Source of the DNA: Leishmania infantum JPCM5
Taxonomy: Eukaryota > Euglenozoa > Kinetoplastea > Trypanosomatida > Trypanosomatidae
Direction: 5' to 3'
Assembly: GCF_000002875.2 (NCBI RefSeq)
Contig: NC_009416.2
Coordinates: 813,501-877,500 of the forward strand
DNA: 64,000 bases
Shown: positions 1 to 9,300 of the stretch, piece after piece
Layout: each line of letters begins with the position of its first letter
Position numbering within the stretch: the stretch's first letter is position 1
Notes under the pieces: generated by a model
Databases searched by the model: none
Seen by the model: the letters and a program-made list of their open reading frames with translations, nothing else
What the model was told of the DNA's origin: nothing
Made by a program: the position numbers and the translations under genes

Positions 1-1141
1 GCAGAAGCCGTCTCTACGAATGCACGAAACGGCGCCACTTTTGAGGTTGACGCGAAGTCGCTGGAGAGAAGCCTAAGCACCTGTTCAGCACACAGTGACT
101 CCTCTGCTCGAGTCAAAGGCCACAAAAGCCGGTGTTTCAAGGCAGCATGGTCGCTGCCTGCAGCGCCAGAATTGGCGCCTATCCCGCCGATCGCGTCACA
201 TGAAGAAGAAGCATTGCTTGTCAAGATGGAAGCCGTGTGCGCCGCGCCGCATCTCTCGAGTGGCTGAAGTGCGAGGAGAAGCTCCAAGCTCGAGGGCGGA
301 GTCGCAGGTGGTGGAGATCGGGGCTCCGTAATTGGCACCAGTGTCACGCAGCGGCGCGGTCGCAGTCGCTTCAAATGCCCACCCTCGGTCTCGTCGAGGG
401 GAAGGTGCAGATTTGCGGCCCGCAGCAGCGTCTGCGCGTGCTTCGGCTCTGAAATTATTAGAACAAGCGCCGGCGTGCAGGCGAACGGCGGCTCCGCTGC
501 CACGATCTCTCGCATGAGTGCGTACAGATGCAAAAAGGCCTCGAGCAGGCGCTTCTTTAGCGTGAGTTTGTGATTTAGGGGTGTCGAGGTGCGTCACCTG
601 CTGTGCGCCTTCGTGAATGCGTATGCAGGCAACAAAGCGGCGTGAGGGGGGGGATAGATGGAGGAGAGGAAGGAGATGTGCTGCGCGTGTACAGAAGACA
701 CGCGCACACCTCACAGATGCAACAGAGACATGTCGAGCAGGGTGATGATGCAATGGCGAAACGGATTCCCATCGAACGCGAAGCGCGTGCGCAGGGTCCT
801 GTGGATAAATGCCTGGCAATGCAACAATGTGGGCAGAAGCGTGCTCAGGGAGGCGGCACTGTGGTGAAACCGTGGATGTGGCATGATTCGAATCGACCTT
901 GCCGTACTTTCTTGCGAGTGTCTGCGCGCGTCGCGCTTATCCTTCTAGATCACGTGCACGCGGATAGCCGCAGATGGACGCGGAAACGAAAAAGCGAAGC
1001 GCCATGCACTCGCAGGAAAGGTCGAAAAATGGCCTCGCACCTCTGGGCCGTTCTGCTTTGCGTCGCTGGGAGGTGGCCAGCAGGGAGAGAAAATGTCAGC
1101 GCATGAGGATGTGCCGTCTCGCACGTTGGAGTACGCGCCCT
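1..1141. other. Left edge spacer, 3' flank of the Mtq2-like gene
   Basis: No gene is convincing here. A plus-strand frame is open from base 1 to a TGA at 265-267 (88 codons without needing a start). It could be the tail of a plus-strand gene converging on the minus-strand unit, but open frames this long are common by chance in GC-rich DNA. A 207-codon minus-strand frame (196-819) is low-complexity and overlaps it. The rest fits the 3' untranslated region of the methyltransferase gene. Confidence 0.5.
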
Positions 1142-2155
1142 TCATGGCGTTTGAAATCGGGGCAAGTAGCGCAGTCGGTACACGCTTAAATGTTCGCCCG
1201 TGTAGCGCGCCGTCACCTCCGAGGCCTCAAGCATGTCGTCCTCATCCTTCACAGTCTCCGTCCCGCTGCAACGCAGGTGCTCGCGAAACGTAGTCTGCGC
1301 AAACGCCACCACATCCGTCGCATTGTTTTCCTTGATAAGCACCAGGTAGCACACACCGCGCCGTGAGAGAACGGAAGGCAGCTGACGCAGGAACCGGTCG
1401 AGCACAACGCGTCCTCGCGGCCCGCCGCACCACGCTGTGGTGATCACGTCCCTTTGGGCTATGGCATCCTGTAACTCCTCGAGCGAGGTTGGGACGTACG
1501 GGGGGTTGAAGAGGACGACATCGAACAGCGCAGACGCCGAGTTCCCACGAGGCAGAGCGTTTAAGAGATCGCCGTGGAAACGATGAAGGCAGAAGGTCGA
1601 AGCCGACAGCGCAGAAGATGTCACGTCGTCGGCATCCACACGCAGTGATGGTGGCGCAACCCCCTCGGCCGAGAGCACCACTGGAGCAGCGAGCGAGGTT
1701 GGAACGGCACTCTGAAATATACGCTCGTAGAAGTCGGTCAAAACCGTCTCCCTAAAGTACTTGAGAAGGGTTTCCGTCCAGGTGATTGCGGTGGCCTCGA
1801 GAGCCAGCGGGTTCACATCCACAGCACAGAACATTGGTCCGCCAACAGTGCTGCGGGTGCCGCTCGCGCGGCAGCAGAGATCAGGCTTTTCTGCACCAAT
1901 TTCCTGTGTGGCTGCTGCTGCGACGGATGGCATTAGTAGACACCGGAGATGTGTGATGACAGTGCCGGAGCCGCACCCGACCTCCACGCAGCGGTCTGGT
2001 TGAATGGAGCGGAGAAGCTCGGCATCCTTGTCGAGAGCCTCGAGAAAGAGAAATGTGTCCGCCTCAGGCTCGTAGACGTTGTGGCGAAAGCGCGAATCGC
2101 GAATGCAGTGCGTGTACTCCGGGGACGAGTACGAAGCCCTGGCGATAGAGCTCAT
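1142..2155 (-). CDS. Mtq2/HEMK2-type class I SAM-dependent methyltransferase
   Basis: The 337-residue product fits the eukaryotic HemK2/N6AMT1/Mtq2 family, which methylates the glutamine of the GGQ motif in release factor eRF1 as a heterodimer with Trm112. Visible motifs are VYEPEADTFLFLEAL (27-41), typical of the family N-terminus; the SAM-binding EVGCGSG (58-64); a DVNP acidic loop (113-116); and the catalytic NPPY (217-220). Family members are usually about 210-230 residues. The surplus here lies mainly in low-complexity insertions at about 77-108 and 140-190, between the SAM loop and NPPY. The start is set at the Met of MSSIARAS. The frame stays open 18 codons further upstream, but that stretch has no family similarity. 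Histone or DNA methylation claims exist for mammalian relatives; eRF1 is the safer substrate. Confidence 0.85.
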   Translation of the reverse strand: MSSIARASYSSPEYTHCIRDSRFRHNVYEPEADTFLFLEALDKDAELLRSIQPDRCVEVGCGSGTVITHLRCLLMPSVAAAATQEIGAEKPDLCCRASGTRSTVGGPMFCAVDVNPLALEATAITWTETLLKYFRETVLTDFYERIFQSAVPTSLAAPVVLSAEGVAPPSLRVDADDVTSSALSASTFCLHRFHGDLLNALPRGNSASALFDVVLFNPPYVPTSLEELQDAIAQRDVITTAWCGGPRGRVVLDRFLRQLPSVLSRRGVCYLVLIKENNATDVVAFAQTTFREHLRCSGTETVKDEDDMLEASEVTARYTGEHLSVYRLRYLPRFQTP

Positions 2156-3435
2156 CCCAGTGAAGGTGTATAGAGAAAGGAGGGCCTTCGAAAAGACGCA
2201 GACGCGCAAGGGGTTTTACGGTCTGCTCACGTCCAGCAGCCTCATGCGTTTCTCTTCTTGCTCGTTCTGAGGCCGCCATCGTGGATCAGGGTACCAAAGA
2301 AGCTCCGCAGGCCGTGTACAGCGCGCACGGAGGATGGTGAAGATAAAAAAACGGAGAAGACACGGGTGTCGTTGATAGGACAACAAAAAAAAAGCGTTCA
2401 GCAGAGAGAGGGGTCAACCGCTGGCCACCTGGAGAGAGGCATGCAAGGATGCGCATCACAGTAGCGTGCATTCGTTGCTCCACCTCTTTTTTTTCGTTTT
2501 CAACCATGTTGAAGTAGAGCGGCGAGGGTGTCACAAACGCACGTGGCGCATTCGTAAAACGGAGCGCGTCGCACCCTCCCCTCCCCCTTCGCCCACTCGT
2601 CCATGGTCTCTCTCCCTCCGTATCTCGTTCGTGCCCAACGGGTTGCCGCACGTCCTCAAGACGCCGAAGCCCTCACTTGCAGCAGCCGGCATAAGCCGGC
2701 GTGGTACGCAATTCGCAAAGTTAAGTAAGCAATTGTGCATGGGTGGCTGGGTATGTTGATTCGCTTGATGGTGATGCTGTGGTGGTGGTGCGCGCGTATG
2801 CCATACTTGTGTGTGTATGCCATATTACTCGTGGGTGCCTTGCGTCTGTGTGGCAACGATCAGCCGTGGGTGGGGAGGGGGAGGGGAGAGGTCCGCCGTT
2901 GCTCGTCGGTCTGGCAGGGAAGCAAAGCGACACAGAGAGACGGCCGCTCTTAGCGATCTCCCTTATCCTCCTCACGCAACGCCTTCGCCTGTCCCGGCCC
3001 CCGTGCCCACCCCGAAGCGGAACGCATCTGAGCACATGAGCGCGCACACACACACACCTGTGCATATATACATATATATATATATATATATATGTGCACA
3101 CGTTGGCACAAACGTGCAGGTCTAGGCATCTATACAGTCTACCTTGGTGCAGTGGTGAACGATAAGAAACAGTTTACGGGGAGAGAGTGGGTATGAACAC
3201 CATCTCGTGACAGCGCGCACATCACAGGGAGCACAACGAGAGGGCACAAAACGCCGCAGCACCTCCGCACAACACGAGAGAGCGCCTAAAGAGGCGAGAA
3301 ACTCACATGAATGATACGCCCCAAAACTCAAGGCACGAGTATCTGAGATAAAGCGACCGGAGTATCGCATTGCCTTCCCTGATGCCCGCGAGCTACCCCC
3401 CTCTCCCTCTTGACCCGACCCTTGCCCTCCCTCCC
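2156..3435. other. Intergenic spacer with an (AT)n microsatellite
   Basis: This spacer separates the kinesin-like gene from the methyltransferase gene. It holds a perfect AT run at 3072-3093 and a nine-base A run near 2388. Short open frames here are low-complexity and overlap on both strands, so none is called. It should contain the polyadenylation region of the upstream gene and the spliced-leader acceptor of the methyltransferase gene. Confidence 0.6.
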
Positions 3436-6330
3436 TCAGCTCGCGTTGGCGTCGGTCGCCTCAAGACGCATGGCGAGGTGCTCCGTCGCAACCGCCAACT
3501 GCGCAAAGGTCGGGATGAAGGCACGCAGGTGCTGGCAACGCTCCACCTCAAAGGAAAGGTAGTTCGTCAGCGTGTCGGCGTCCGCCGCGGTGGCGCAGCG
3601 GGGGACGGGTGGCAACAACGTCCGCGTCGTTGCTGAAGCGTCTCGCGAAGATGCGGGAAAGGCGGCGGAACGTGTGGCAGCCACACGAGAAGCCGGTTTC
3701 TCGGCAATCTGCCGAAGCGAGTCTGCAAGGGCAGCCACAGCCTCTTTGTGTTCTTGAAGAATGACGGGCGAGAGCTGTGAGAGAGGGTCAAGCAGCTCAC
3801 TGCTGGCCGGCGCGCTTGCGGAGGCGCCGCCGCGCAGCCTACGTAGCAGTGCCCTCTGTGCACACGCAAGCTGGGCATCCAGAGACGCGCAGCCAGCGAG
3901 TAGAGAAGCAGCAACGCGTTGAGTGCAGTCTGTGGGAGTCGCCTTCGCCGGCTGGGACGCGCTGCGAATACCCGTGGCGTCACCATCGTCTTCACTACCG
4001 CCACATCTCATCTCGGAAGGCCGTGAATGTGAACGCGGCGTGCTCCCACAGCTCCGCGGCAGGTTTGCAGCAATGGTGGGCTGTGTATCGCGAGGCCGGA
4101 GGAAGGGAGAAGACTTGGTCATGAGGCGCAGCACCGCATCTTTTTCCTCACAAACGTGAGCCAGCTCCGCTTGAAACTGCTCTATACGCTCCTGCATGAC
4201 ATCGCACGTGGGGCAACCTCCATCTCGGCGATGATCAGCCATTGATCCAGTTGCGGCACTCTCAGTCGTTCCTCGCTTCGCCGTTGCCGTGAGAGCCGCC
4301 AGCAGGCGCTCCTGCAGTCGATCCACCTCCTGCATCAGCTGGCGGTTTCGCCAGCGAAGCTCGTCCACTGTGATCGCCGCTATGCGGTCTTGCTGCTTCT
4401 GTGTGAGAGAGGGGACATCACCGTTCTTTTTGCCTAACGAGCCCTCCATATCCGTGATGCGGTCATCGATGCGCCGCGCACGAGGGGAGTGGCGTCCCAC
4501 ATCACTCGTAGACATGAAAGAGACTGATGGAGGTGCCGGCCGGCGCGCGTGTCGGGACTGCGAAGGCTGCCGCTCCGCTGCAGCTCCAGGCACCGGCACA
4601 GACGTCTCGCTCGGCAAGATACGCGAGAGTGTCGCCTCCCGTGCGCGTCGGGTGGCATCCTTTCGGAAGAGCAGCACCTCTCTGCGAAGCTGCGTCAGCT
4701 GCACCGTCAGCTCTTCCTTCTCCGTCTCTGCCTGCCGCAACTGCTTCACCACCGCGGCGTCCTGCCGCTTCTGCCGCGCTGCCTCCCGCTCCAGCGTACG
4801 GACCTGCCGCACGAGCCGCTCGACCAGTTGCGCGTAGTCGGCGTTCTCCTTCTTGGTTGCTTGATGGGCACGCTGCAGGTCCGTCCAGAGGCCTGTCTTG
4901 CCGCGAAGCTCGCGCTTCAAATCGTTGCGCTCTTGGAGTGCTTGATCGCGGGCAGCCTGTGCGCGACGGCCTTGCTCCTCCGAGCTTCGCAGCTGCTCTT
5001 CGATAAACACAAGGCGCTTGAGTAGGTGCTGTTCTCGCGCTCGCTGAAGGTCTCGATCGAGCTGCACACTCGGCACCGGTAACTGAGCCGGCGTCCGCTC
5101 TCGAAAGCCACTAGTGGCACTACAGCTGCTGCAGCTCCTGCATGTTTCTTCTACGTCTGGACGCACGGCAGCCAGCTCCCTAACACGCCGGGAACTGGAG
5201 TCTGCGACGCTGTCGTGGGTGGGGCTCGCCTCCACAGCCGAAGGAGTCGGGGACGTTGCTGGTCTCGAGAAGAGCTTCGACGGTGCAGACGACAATGACG
5301 CCGCTCGATTGCGCGGCGGCCTAGAACAGGATGCCGTTGACACTGATGCGTCCGTCGCAGCAGCAGCAGCAGCAGCAGCCCCGCTGCTCTGCGCCACCTC
5401 CACTGTGGCGGCAAAGTAAAGAACGCGCATCGTTTGTCGCACCGTGTATTGCGGTGCTGGCACACAAAGCACCTGCACCGTTGCCTGCGGTGCCACACTC
5501 CTTTCTAAAAGGTCGCGGAGGGGAGTGTGTGGAGGGTAGGTGCGAGCCGCACCGTCCGCCCGCATGTGGAGAATGAGCGTGAGTTGCTGCAGCAGCTCCT
5601 GCGCGCTGGCCGCGTCGACAACAACCAGTCGACCATAGCCCTGCAGCTCCACCGTCACCACACAGGCCGTCTGCCCCTCGAGCGATGTCGGAGACTCCTC
5701 CAGCGCGACGTGGCGGTCTTCGAGGAGCTGCAAGATCGTGCCCCACTCCGTTGCCGAGGCGCTGCGCGTCACGGTCGCCTTGTGCGCCTCCTCCAGGGTG
5801 CGGATGCGACGATCTTCGCGGAGGCCGTCCAGCAGCACCCGCTCCGACGCGGAAACCGTCACCGCAGAGAGCCGGGCTGCTGAGCAGCCCTCGAGATTCC
5901 GAAATAGCAAGGGAAAGAGATGCGCGTATAGCTCCATTGCCACTGCCGTGGCCTCCGCCAACCCCGCGTTTGGCCTCTGAGACGACGTTGACGATGAAGG
6001 TACGCGTGCGACAGGCGTTCGCGCATCAGCCTGGACCTGCGATGCGGTGCCGTTCACACCCGACGCCATCGGCTTAGGGGGCAGTACCACATCTTCGGAG
6101 TTCGGCGTCGCAAGCACGAGAGTAGCATTGCCACCCTCGCGCAGCGTAGCTAGAAGCGGGCCATTGACGTGCTTCACGTAATCATGAGCAGGGCTCAGCA
6201 CGTGAGAGAAGACGAGTGACTGTAGGCGGCCGCGGTAGAGCACCCGAACCCCATCCTCGAAGACGCCCTGGAAGAAGGAGGTGTCTTGGCGCGCCTCATG
6301 TGGGATGACGCAGTACGTCCGCGTGGACAT
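3436..6330 (-). CDS. Coiled-coil protein with a degenerate kinesin motor domain
   Basis: The 964-residue product begins with about 315 residues that follow the kinesin motor outline while lacking its ATPase motifs. VFSHVLSPAHDYVKHV then PLLATLREGGNATLVLA (about 40-75) matches the segment leading into the kinesin P-loop, but the place of GQTGSGKT holds ATPNSEDV. RHVA (206-209) precedes a region where switch I (NxxSSRSH) should be and is not. GRLVVVDAAS (233-242) stands for KLxLVDLAGSE. YPPHTPLRDLLERSV (265-279), then VQVLCVPAP and TMRVLYFAATVEV, match the late motor strands and helices. Coiled coil follows at about 410-560 and again near 625-670, with disordered linkers. I infer a microtubule- or cytoskeleton-associated protein without ATPase activity. 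Start: the Met of MSTRTYC; the 50 codons upstream look like leader sequence. The kinesin reading is strong by pattern but unsearched. Confidence 0.75.
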   Translation of the reverse strand: MSTRTYCVIPHEARQDTSFFQGVFEDGVRVLYRGRLQSLVFSHVLSPAHDYVKHVNGPLLATLREGGNATLVLATPNSEDVVLPPKPMASGVNGTASQVQADARTPVARVPSSSTSSQRPNAGLAEATAVAMELYAHLFPLLFRNLEGCSAARLSAVTVSASERVLLDGLREDRRIRTLEEAHKATVTRSASATEWGTILQLLEDRHVALEESPTSLEGQTACVVTVELQGYGRLVVVDAASAQELLQQLTLILHMRADGAARTYPPHTPLRDLLERSVAPQATVQVLCVPAPQYTVRQTMRVLYFAATVEVAQSSGAAAAAAAATDASVSTASCSRPPRNRAASLSSAPSKLFSRPATSPTPSAVEASPTHDSVADSSSRRVRELAAVRPDVEETCRSCSSCSATSGFRERTPAQLPVPSVQLDRDLQRAREQHLLKRLVFIEEQLRSSEEQGRRAQAARDQALQERNDLKRELRGKTGLWTDLQRAHQATKKENADYAQLVERLVRQVRTLEREAARQKRQDAAVVKQLRQAETEKEELTVQLTQLRREVLLFRKDATRRAREATLSRILPSETSVPVPGAAAERQPSQSRHARRPAPPSVSFMSTSDVGRHSPRARRIDDRITDMEGSLGKKNGDVPSLTQKQQDRIAAITVDELRWRNRQLMQEVDRLQERLLAALTATAKRGTTESAATGSMADHRRDGGCPTCDVMQERIEQFQAELAHVCEEKDAVLRLMTKSSPFLRPRDTQPTIAANLPRSCGSTPRSHSRPSEMRCGGSEDDGDATGIRSASQPAKATPTDCTQRVAASLLAGCASLDAQLACAQRALLRRLRGGASASAPASSELLDPLSQLSPVILQEHKEAVAALADSLRQIAEKPASRVAATRSAAFPASSRDASATTRTLLPPVPRCATAADADTLTNYLSFEVERCQHLRAFIPTFAQLAVATEHLAMRLEATDANAS
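5357..5381 (-). repeat. CAG/CTG triplet run coding for polyalanine
   Basis: A run of about eight CAG-type triplets on the plus strand is read as an alanine tract on the minus strand. It lies just after the degenerate motor domain of the kinesin-like gene, at its junction with the disordered linker. Slippage-prone; length may vary between strains. Confidence 0.8.
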
Positions 6331-9300
6331 CCTGCCCTCCTTCCGTCTTGTGTGTATATGCCTTTGTGTGCGTATTTGTATGTGTGTATAGGTGGGTGTA
6401 GGCACAAGGGAGGCGGCCAGTGAAGAACGAGGAAGGGAGTGGGGGCATATACGGATCCAGGCAAGAAATGCGGCAGACATAAAGGGAGAAAGGCAAACGA
6501 AGGCTGTAGAAGAGCATGTGCGCGCCTACAAGAGCGTCGAGATATGAGGAGCCGAAGCACGTCGGCTCATCCTAGACGCAGCAGTACTTTTGTGCCAGAG
6601 ATGAGGTCGCCCAAGCCGGCGACCGAGATGCGATCTTGTGCAGCTCACAAGCGCAAGCCACCGCCGCGCAGCCAAGGTGCGCACTACACTTCCAAGAGCG
6701 TCAATTGAAAGGAGAGAGACAAAGAACACCACAATGAACGAGCTTCCTCCGCCGTGGCGCTCCCTCGCTTGGCAGCGCGACGGCAGGTAGGCAAACATAC
6801 ATCGGCATCCAGTAAGCACGTGTGTGTGTGTGTGTGTGTGTATGTAGGCGCCTGCCTTGCCTCAGCACCTTGCTGTTGTTGTCTTCGCTGTTTGTTTGTG
6901 AAGCGTGTGTGGGCAAGGGGGTGGGAAAGGTGAAGAAGGCGGGTCGTCGAAGACACCGCGTGCATCGCCTCTCGCGCGTACACGCACACGCACACTTCTG
7001 CGCAGACACCTAGAGATTGAGAGACGGATCGAGATGGCGGAGGGGTGGAATGGTGAACCGCCAGAAGAAAAAATACGGAAAACACGAAGTCGACGAAGCG
7101 AGCGGAAAGAATGAGGAAGCGGGAGAGATGAAACGACAGAGTTTGGCGTAGAGATGTCTGGCCCATCAAACACAGACAAATAGACACTCTGTCACCGGAG
7201 TGCAAGCAATCTCGTTCCTTTTTGGGGGAGGGGGGGAGGCGGTGTGAGGGGAGTAGATGGGAGGGAGGGGGGCTCAAGGCACGTCTTACAGGACAAACCC
7301 AGAGAGCGATAGTGGCGGTAGCACATGCTATTGGTAGCCGATAAGGGATCGCAATACCGCGAGCGGAGGCATCAAGGAGAAAGAGATGCAAAGCAAGCTA
7401 GCATACGGTAGTTGAAGCCTCAGCGCTTCGAAAAGACACAAGGACGGGCAAACAAGGCGCCAAGGGAGAAGTTCGATGTCGACTCACTGCAGACGCGAGC
7501 GACCGCGCACAGCCGTACGCGGCTCATGGCAAGAAGCACAGGAGCATGACGGAAAAGACGAGACAGAGAGCACATGCTGCACCATCTTACTGCACCAGCA
7601 TCACAAAACCATAAAACAAAACAGAAAAAGAAAACAACAAAGGGATGCACGGCAGCATGGGCGATATCGAGATCCGAACGCATACACGTTTCTCGTACAG
7701 TACAAAGAGCACAAAACAGAGACGAACCCCGATGGGGAGAGAGAGGGAAAAGGAGGAAAAAGGGAAGCAGGGGGGCTGCTCGGCGTCCACCCAGAGAGGT
7801 GTTTGCTGGGCCCTGCAGCACCACACACTAAGGTGTCTCTCTTCATCGGTGTAGAGCAGTGCATGAATGCCCCTTGCTTTCAGCACGCCATTCTGCCACG
7901 AGCAAGTCCGCAAACGCATACACGCATATACAAGCATGGCGTACCTGCCTTTGCTGCACTGTGGCTCAATCCGGGTCCTCTGGGACGAGCCGTCCTGCCG
8001 TCGAATCGGGGGTATGCGTCTTGCGGCCTTTTCTGGCCCTTCCCGTTCCTTCTGAGCATATGTGGTGCGCAATGGGCGCCAGACGGGCATGGGTGCACCG
8101 CACACCTTGACCCGCGAGGGCCGCGTCCAGTCTCGTACTCGACGGCGGAGGCCGTGGTGTCTATCATGCGGCGAGTAGGGGGTGTTCCAGGTGCATGCCG
8201 GGTGAGCCCAGGGGGGATGTTGGCCATCCTCGGGCCAGGGCACTCTGAGATCCGGCGCAACCTGCCTTGTGCCACGCCTATCCCTCTGAGTCGCGTATAG
8301 CCGCTCTACTCCATCAGGTTCTGTAGAGATTCTCCACATTAGAACCTGGAGGGCTCGGTGGTGCGACGCCGTGCGGTTCTCCTCACGCTCCCGGCATCCG
8401 TGCCGCATCAGTCCGCCCGGCCGGATGCAGGGGATGCCGCGTGTTTTGCGCCCATGCGTTTTGGGGCTCATCGGTGTGGATACCTTCGCGCCTTCTCCGT
8501 CGATCACTCGTGCTCCTCTCACCTCTGCACGCCCTGCTTCGATGTGACGCGCCATGTCGTCTGTACCTGACAGCGTCGGCACACAGTGCTCGCACTAACG
8601 GATCCTGGGGCCTGTTTCAAAACGACGCTGCTGCGTCGGTCAGTCGCTGTCCTCATCCTCCATTTCCCTCTCTGTCATGGGGGAGGGGAGGGCGGCATGT
8701 CGGCACGGCTCGCCCGCACGTGCCGCGACAGGTGGGATAGGTGGGACGCCGCTATGAGCCTGCGGCGACATGGAACACTCCACCCTCTCCTGAGTCCGCG
8801 CGCCCTGCACAGGAGCGGGCATGTCAAGCGGAGGGAGGGGGGCCGTGCATAAGCATGTGCCTGCACGCAGAGAGATCATGGCTTGTCCTTCCGAAAAGGC
8901 ACAGGGGGGGGAGAGCACCGAAACGCCAGCGCAGTAGTAGGCAGCACACCACCTGCGACCCCACGCTGTCGCTGCCCGTCACCCGCCACTGCAGGAGCCC
9001 AAAGTGCGGACAGGTGCTCGTGCGCAGCTGGGCGAGGAGGGTCGCCTGTCGTCTCGTCAGCTCAGCATCCGCGCTCTTGTGGTGCCGGGCAGATGCCGCC
9101 TAGTAGCTGCTCTCGTCTCAGCGTGCCGCATCGCGTAGCGCCGTTTCGGTGCGCGTCGGCCGGGCGTCGGAGACCGGTGGCCAGGTCCGGAATCCATGCA
9201 GTTGGCGTCGGCGCCCCTGGCACTGCCTGTTTTGCGAGCTTGTTCAGCCTGCCTTTGGGTTCCCACCCGCAATGGACCAAGGCAATCGGTGCTCGAAGGC

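Noticed and set aside
196..819. A 207-codon minus-strand frame near the left edge
   Set aside because: Composition is Arg/Ala/His/Ser-rich and irregular, overlaps open frames on the other strand, and lies where the methyltransferase 3' flank is expected.
850..910. A GATTCGAATC stretch reminiscent of a tRNA T-loop
   Set aside because: The bases on each side of TTCGAAT (CATGA and CGACC) do not pair, and no acceptor, D or anticodon arms can be drawn around it.
3072..3093. An (AT)n run as a possible origin or promoter element
   Set aside because: A simple microsatellite in a spacer; trypanosomatid transcription units lack TATA-type promoters between genes and nothing else marks an origin.
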